A DNA stretch of 64,000 nt. It comes from Notospermus geniculatus. Taxonomy: Eukaryota > Nemertea > Pilidiophora > Heteronemertea > Lineidae. Each line of letters starts with the position of its first letter. The stretch's first letter is position 1. The DNA lies in the NCBI GenBank assembly GCA_002633025.1, contig NMRB01002073.1, positions 55,932 through 119,931 of the forward strand. Reading direction: 5' to 3'. This document shows positions 52,784 through 64,000 of this stretch, piece after piece. A model generated the notes under the pieces. The model searched no databases and had not been told where the DNA came from. It worked only from the letters and a program-made list of their open reading frames with translations. The position numbers and the translations under genes were made by a program.

Positions 52784-52809
52784 TTTATTTCACAAAAACA
52801 ACATTTATT
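52784..52809 (-). other. Possible MTFMT poly(A) signals
   Basis: Plus-strand TTTATT at 52784-52789 and 52804-52809 (AATAAA on minus), about 500 bases past the MTFMT stop. ALG13 and MTFMT transcripts would end within about 200 bases of each other. Confidence 0.4.
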
Positions 52810-52849
52810 TACAAACTGAGCCAGGATGTCTACTACGACACCCCTACTT

Positions 52850-52985
52850 AAGACTTCCTTTACATAGAAGTACACGGTATACGAAAACACCGGTTAACAA
52901 AGGCTTCAAATAGATTCATGGCTGTGAAGCCATTGTTAACCTGCGTTTTCGTATACCATATATGCACTTCTATGTAAAGGAAGCC
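52850..52985. repeat. Long hairpin (CTTCCTTTACATAGAAGT)
   Basis: Arms CTTCCTTTACATAGAAGT and ACTTCTATGTAAAGGAAG; inner GGTATACGAAAAC / GTTTTCGTATACC also pair. Confidence 0.8.
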
Positions 52986-53154
52986 TACCTAATGAGTTTG
53001 TTACATGAAACATGATAATTCAGCTCATCAAATAAGGTTATCGTATCCATAGCTACTCCACAATGAAGACAACTGTGCCTGGCCTTGTCCTCCAATAGCG
53101 GGGCATTGTGCACACAAAGTCTGAGTGGATGAGAAGGAGCGAGGTAAAACCCCT

Positions 53155-53323
53155 GCTGTGGGAGGATGGCCTGGCCTCATTGCCTACACTGTGGGAGGAT
53201 GGCCTGGCCTCCTCATTGCCTACACTGTGGGAGGATGGCCTGGCCTCATTGCCTACACTGTGGGAGGACGGCCTGGCCTCATTGCCTACACTGTGGGAGG
53301 ATGGCGTGGCCTCATTGCCTACA
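53155..53323. repeat. 33-bp minisatellite overlapping the MTFMT stop codon
   Basis: Five units (CTGTGGGAGGATGGCCTGGC + CTCATTGCCTACA). The MTFMT stop (53319-53321) lies in the last unit. Confidence 0.9.
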
Positions 53324-56300
53324 CCTCAACTTTCGTCCGCAATATATATTTATTGATAGTATTGTCCAAACTGTGGAATAATTCTCCATGATTGTAAGGC
53401 TTGGTCAGATAACCGTTGTGGAACGCCTCGGCCGACATGGTCTTTCTGAAGACGACCTTCTTAAACCCAACCCAGCCATTCTGAAAAGGGAACAGTTTGG
53501 TTTAGAATTTAGAAAAAAATTACACTTTACTTGAGGAGTGATAAAGTATAATAGTCAATTTCCAGAATATTTAGCAAATTTTCGACCCCAATCGGGGTCT
53601 TCTTCAGGCTGGAACTTTACAAACTTACTTGAGGAGTGCAAATCTTTATGACAACTGGGGGCATCATAGCTACTTATCAAACAATACTGGCCGATTTTTT
53701 AGGCAGTGTAGGAGGAAACCGGAACCCCAGGAGAAAACGCAGAATCTTCGTCTGCTCAGCAAGCGGCAGGTCCCAGGTTCGAATCCAGCCGGGGCCATAT
53801 GCGATTTCATTCCCAGCTCTTCACGTCCGTTGCATGGGACAGTAAGCCGTGGTACCAGCCAATCATTACCCACCTTGCACTTTATACAAAGAACGTTCTT
53901 TCGCTTGAGAAAGAATGGCATCCCGGCGGGAACATAGTTGTGGAAAATCATAACCTCTTCATTAAACTCCGTCCGATACGAGCGAAGGACGTTGTACTGG
54001 GTGAACATGGCGGTGAGCTCTCTGGAAATGTCTGGAAGTGACAAGAGGAGAATTTCACAAATGGTACGAACATTTCGCACCCACAAGGCTATCAATTTAT
54101 AACCAAAAGTAGGATTCTGACAGAAGGCCAAAGTTCATCTCGAAGAGTACCAGAACAGTTTTTCGCTTGTCTTTATGAAGAACTTGCAGTGAAATTACAT
54201 GCACATGTAAATTGTTTTGGAAAGAGAAAGATGTTCAACATACCCCTCATTTCGGATGGCGGTACTATGTCTAAGAGTTTTATTGGGTGGTTCAGGAATT
54301 CACTTCTTAAACTGACCTGGAATGAAATTTGAGTTTTGTGAGTTTGAATGGTCATATCCAAGGGTGTCTGCAGCAGTGACGTACCACAGCACAGTCCACA
54401 GCAGATCACCGGTATAACTGCAAGTTGTCGGACTTGGAGGTGGAGTCCATTGTGAAGAAAGGAGGGGTCCTCCCGGCAGAGGTACTGTATGTGGGGTCCC
54501 TCTACGAGGAGCAGAACCTGGGGGAATGGTACCATTCAGTGTCAGAGTCTATAGATGCGAAGGGAGGTATCCCCTTACAGAGGTGCCTGTAGGTGAGGTC
54601 CCTACATAAGGAGCAAGGGCCTGGAGAAGACATATCATTCTGTGTCACTGTCAGAATCCACAGTTGAGAAGGGAGGTGTCCTGTCAGAGGCACCTGTAAG
54701 TGGTGAGGTCCGTACTACACAATGAGAAAAGTACAGAGGTGCCGTTCAGTTCTGTACTTACTAGTTCTGACAATGCCCTGTACTGCCGATCAATGTCCTC
54801 TGGTGTCTGGCTAACCCAGTCAATACGAGCCATCGAAGGCTTGATTTTATGAGCTGAAAGAATGAATTCAGATTACAACTTCAAATGGCCTCTGAAAACA
54901 CCCTCAATGGCTAATAACTGCTCAGAATTGTGGCGCATAGTAAGTCTCTGTGAACACCCTTGATACCTACCATAGTTCACTCCAGATAATTCCTGTTCTA
55001 CTTCTAGTTTTTCTAGTAATGGTAGATTAGATAAAGCCTTTAGTAGCTGAAATGAACAGACAACGCCATCTATAGAAGATTTATTTAGCCATGGTGCGGG
55101 CCCTTCCTGGTGGCTTGCGGGAGAGGAATGTGTCAGGCAACTGAGTCGGCATATTTCAAGATCGAACCAATTCCTGTTACATGTCAGTGTGGGAGGGGGT
55201 ATAATGGGACGGCTTTTTCAGCACACTTTTTGCTGTGGACACAAGACACCACCTTAATATTGAAGCCTTACCAGCTGGGCCCCCATTTTGCCGAGAGTTT
55301 TTGTGAGTTCTAAGGTTGTGATTCTTGGATGCATTTCACAGACATCTTGCAGAAGGACCGGCCCGATGTCAAAACTGAAACAAGAAGAGAAACAGAGTCA
55401 GAATAGAATCAACGGAACATGATACCATGGTAACGAATGCTGCTAGTAACTTTTCAAACCTTGTCCCAGGTTCAAGGGGTAGCCTATCCTGATAGCAGAG
55501 CTTGTCATAGTGAGAGGTCTGACTTACTGTTTGGGACGTATTTCTGTGATAGAGACGCCGGCGATTGTGTCCCCGTTTAGCACCGTGTGAGCGATCGGTG
55601 AAGCGCCGCGCCATCGTGGAAGAAGACTGGGGTGAATATTTAGAATACCGCTGAAAAACCAAATCAATGCTGTCAAAGTAGGGAAAGGATCAAATCGGGC
55701 ACCAAGTTTGAAACATGGTGTTATCGGCTATGAGGATGTTATCGGTTAATTTTGTAGGAGAAAACAGGCGCCATCTGACAGTAAACCTGCCATGTCGAAG
55801 AGCAGACTCCACAAAAATCTGAACAGATACTTACAATGGGAACATATGGATGATTTCGTTGGGAATCAGATGGCCGAACGAGGCGACAACACCCACGTCA
55901 TACTTGTTGTGATGTATGGGAACAGGCCAATCATAAGTAACTAGGCCTGCTTTCGCGGCATACTTTCTTACTGGAGTCTGAAAGGACCAAATGCTTCATA
56001 TTAGCCTGAGTTTGTTTTAAGTAAGTGTTAAAGGAGCTCGACGTCCAAGTTGTAAACAAACTGGTTTGTTTACAAACAGTGGCCAGCAAACTAGTTTTAT
56101 TCCTTCGTGAAGGTGGCAGCACCAGTAGCGCCCCGTGATCGTTAGACTGCTGCCCGGTCCAATGCAACTCACGATATTCACATCAGTACAAATCACCGAC
56201 AATAGGTGGCAGCACCGCAGGCGTCGTGTGGATAGAGAACCAGTGAGCGAGTGTTTACAACTTGGACGTCCAGCTCCTTTAAACAACTTTACCACCTGAC

Positions 56301-57108
56301 CAGAACGGTAGACGGTAAAAAAGACNGTCTATTTTTCCGGTGACATTTTTTCCAGTGTCTTTTTTTCCAGTGACTTTTTTACCAGTGTCTTTTTTTCCAG
56401 TGTCTTTTTTACTGTGTCTTTTTTTCCGGTGTCTTTTTTTCCAGTGTCTTTTTTACCTGGATTCGACCAGAACTAGGCCTATATACTTACTGGTTTGGAA
56501 ACTGCGACCACTTCTAAAGAATCGACAAGCCTATTATCACCACCTTCTAACCTGAAATGTACAAGGTAAACAAGAAAAACATTAAGTAAAAGTCATAACG
56601 ATTTCAACAATGCAGGTTTTGGAATGTCTTCGTGCTTCGATGGCGACACAGTGTTGTTATTTTCGGGAAAAAAGTTGTATTCTTTTTGACGTCATATTAT
56701 GAGTATACATGTATATAATTACCTGTTCATGTTCAGAGCGTGAAGTCCAGCAATGCCAAAACTATCCGTCCCAAAGAATAAGACCCTCCATGGGGGTTGT
56801 GCTGCCACCTGTTGGCCATCTTTCATAACCCCGGTAACAGGCCCACATCTTTCACAATAACTCCTTTTACAAATCACAGATAAACTGCCCAAACTGGGAA
56901 GGTACTGTTTATTGTTTTGGTTTGAGACTGAAGTCTGGAGATTGGCTTCAAAGGTAGGCAAAGTACAGTGTGTCCTTGATTGCTCGGGCAGTTGATTGCC
57001 CCTGGTGGCCCCGAATTGAACTTGAAGTTGAAATGTTGCAGGATGAATTTTCTGTTTGATTGCTCTTAGACATGATTTCGCGTAAGCCATCATCATAAAA
57101 CTTATCAC
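53319..57108 (-). CDS. MTFMT: Mitochondrial methionyl-tRNA formyltransferase
   Basis: Matrix enzyme that formylates initiator Met-tRNA with 10-formyl-tetrahydrofolate for mitochondrial translation. Exons: 57108-56723, 56551-56491, 55977-55835, 55650-55528, 55374-55272, 55046-54971, 54853-54762, 54316-54244, 54031-53874, 53480-53319 (stop TAG). This gives 458 aa (human 389); all phases close. Landmarks: [37 protein letters not shown], catalytic-loop [20 protein letters not shown] with Asn and His, [26 protein letters not shown]-terminal [13 protein letters not shown] and FHNGYL. The extra length is a long N-terminus rich in Lys/Arg and Ser, consistent with mitochondrial import. Three alternative in-frame ATGs (57096, 57093, 57090) follow the first, so the start is uncertain. 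Confidence 0.93.
53570..53610. repeat. CGACCCCAATCGGGGTC repeat fragment
   Basis: Short copy of the palindromic TTTTCGACCCCAACCGGGGT family, also at about 45036-45076 and as a large hairpin at 59360-59527. Confidence 0.7.
53752..53858 (+). repeat. SINE family B, partial
   Basis: GCTCAGCAAGCGGCAGGTCC, box B CAGGTTCGAATCCAGCC, then TTGCATGGGACAGTAAGCC. Preceded by a SINE C tail fragment (about 53700-53745). Last MTFMT intron. Confidence 0.7.
54440..54720. repeat. Diverged AGAGGTGTCC repeat
   Basis: Three related blocks with GGGAGGTATCCCC, CAGAGGTGCCTGTA and GGTGAGGTCC. MTFMT intron. Confidence 0.55.
56330..56460 (+). repeat. TTTTTTCCAGTGTC minisatellite
   Basis: About eight units of 14-16 bases (CAGTGTCTTTTTTTC), preceded at 56303-56325 by an inverted piece (GACGGTAAAAAAGAC) and an N at 56326. 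MTFMT intron 2. Confidence 0.8.
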
Positions 57109-57324
57109 TTATGATATTGTCTATCATAATTTTACTAAGTGGCACAAAACCGGCGCAATTGATTTATAAAATAACGAGAAAACAGTACTTTTATAGGAGG
57201 AAAAAGCTTTCTGCAAGCTTTCGTCCACCATGTTTAATTTTCAATCTCGACTCCAGGGACATCCATCTGTTCACGGGGGGCGAGGATATGATTCAAGACG
57301 GTGTGAAACGCCGCCTTCATCAAC

Positions 57325-57326
<2 letters not shown>

Positions 57327-57383
<57 letters not shown>

Positions 57384-57400
57384 GAGCCCACCCGGGGACG
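57327..57400 (+). tRNA. tRNA-Asn (anticodon GTT)
   Basis: Complete 74-base cloverleaf: acceptor GTCTCCG pairs with CGGGGAC, D arm GCGCAATCGGTTAGCGC, anticodon arm TTCGGCTGTTAACCGAA with GTT at 57361-57363, T arm GGTGGTTCGAGCCCACC. No intron; a TTTTTT Pol III terminator follows at 57401. Unlike the SINE heads in this window, it shows no decay. It lies between the divergent MTFMT and WDR49-like genes. Confidence 0.96.
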
Positions 57401-58139
57401 TTTTTTGGTTCTTTTTTGTCCACGAACTTGATGCCTCAGTTTTATTTTGTTTTCTTTTTCTTCCGTTTTCTCTCATTTGATGTCATTTTCGCCCCCTGTG
57501 CCGCCAAAACGTTCAGGGCCGTAGGCCTAGGTCCGGCCGGGGGGAAAAAAAAGCCTCTCTGCTGGGGGGGCAGAAGACCTTTTTTGCCGTTTTTACCCAA
57601 AATGGGGAACAATCGAAAACGTTACACTGTGGGGCGTACTAGTATTTTTTCTGCAACTTGTAAGCTAGACTAGTTCCATTCTTTGCCGCCGCACCCCGTG
57701 GCGCTAATTCCACGGACAGCAGCGCCGCGGGTGTTCAGCGGCAAAGATTGAAACCAGTCTAATTGTCATTCAGTGTTGTCCAATGAAAAGCCGTAGTTTG
57801 TGTCACGTGCTAGGCAACACTAAAGCTTCAATATGGCGGATGGGGTTCCAGAGTCACTGTCCAATGTTTTTGTCTGCAATAACGTTATTTGGCATTAGTT
57901 TTGATAAATTCAACGCTACATTAACTTGTAGTGGTGACTGGGACTGGCCGACAGTAAACCTCAGTGATGGCCAGGAGTAGCTGGCTGTTTGGCTATTGAT
58001 CGATCGCCAAAACGGGCACCTGTTCTGAAAAAGCTGCCAGCTGTCAATCAAAGTCAACTGTTAATTGGCAATTATCAATTATATTAGGTTGTCTCTCATG
58101 TCTCTTGTTGAATTCAAAGGACCCAAATAAAATTTTAAA
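57401..58139. promoter_or_regulatory. Upstream region of the WDR49-like gene
   Basis: Shared spacer of divergent genes. CACGTG at 57804-57809 is followed by GGCAAC at 57813-57818; together GTCACGTGCTAGGCAAC is a near-match to an RFX X-box. TATGGCGGA lies at about 57832. The CpG-containing GCGGCAAAGATTG / CTTTGCCGCCGC patch (57680-57750) forms an inverted pair. Confidence 0.35.

Positions 58140-64000
<5,861 letters not shown>

Noticed and set aside
53108-53391. Three overlapping plus-strand ORFs rich in Trp and Gly
   Set aside because: All are readings of the 33-bp minisatellite opposite the MTFMT last exon.
57234-57476. Minus-strand ORF with GLEPPTFRLTAERANR
   Set aside because: This is the antisense translation of the tRNA-Asn gene, a familiar false protein.

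Overview
Eukaryotic nuclear DNA from a bilaterian animal, most likely a marine invertebrate. The genes are split into many short exons with GT-AG introns. The proteins read as animal orthologues, and introns and spacers are crowded with tRNA-derived SINEs, foldback MITEs and minisatellites. The StuI-centred word TAGGCCTA is scattered throughout. I cannot fix the phylum from sequence alone; echinoderm, hemichordate, cephalochordate or lophotrochozoan are all possible. There is no bacterial-style operon, CRISPR array or phage. All gene models were assembled by hand from splice sites, reading phase and similarity to families I know. Five models end with every exon phase closed; the sixth runs off the right edge.

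Layout: (1) 242-3129 (+), 3' part of a GABPB-type ETS partner with ankyrin repeats and a C-terminal coiled coil; (2) 4920-18225 (-), a POGZ/ROW-like multi-zinc-finger chromatin protein of about 1841 aa with no transposase-derived domain, ending in a long Ser-Pro/acidic repeat array and an Arg-Asp tail; (3) 19676-33759 (+), carnitine palmitoyltransferase 1 (783 aa), head to head with gene 2; (4) 34.5-38.6 kb, a repeat-filled spacer; (5) 40672-47643 (-), an Arkadia/RNF111 RING E3 ligase (1228 aa) with three candidate SUMO-interacting motifs; (6) about 49.4-49.8 kb, the 3' remnant of a LINE; (7) 50765-52058 (+), ALG13 (169 aa), convergent with (8) 53319-57108 (-), mitochondrial methionyl-tRNA formyltransferase (458 aa); (9) 57327-57400 (+), tRNA-Asn(GTT); (10) 58140 to the right edge (+), 5' part of an EF-hand/WD-repeat gene of the WDR49/WDR64 type.

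The genes are unrelated housekeeping or regulatory loci: transcription (GABPB, POGZ-like), SUMO/ubiquitin signalling (RNF111), mitochondrial fat oxidation and translation initiation (CPT1, MTFMT), N-glycosylation (ALG13) and probably cilia (WDR49-like). The most striking feature is how tandem duplication has struck splice sites. The WDR49-like gene carries nine 62-bp copies of an intron-exon junction. CPT1 carries a duplicated 3' splice site, a candidate alternative exon, and an intron whose 18/72-bp minisatellite is open in frame with the upstream exon.
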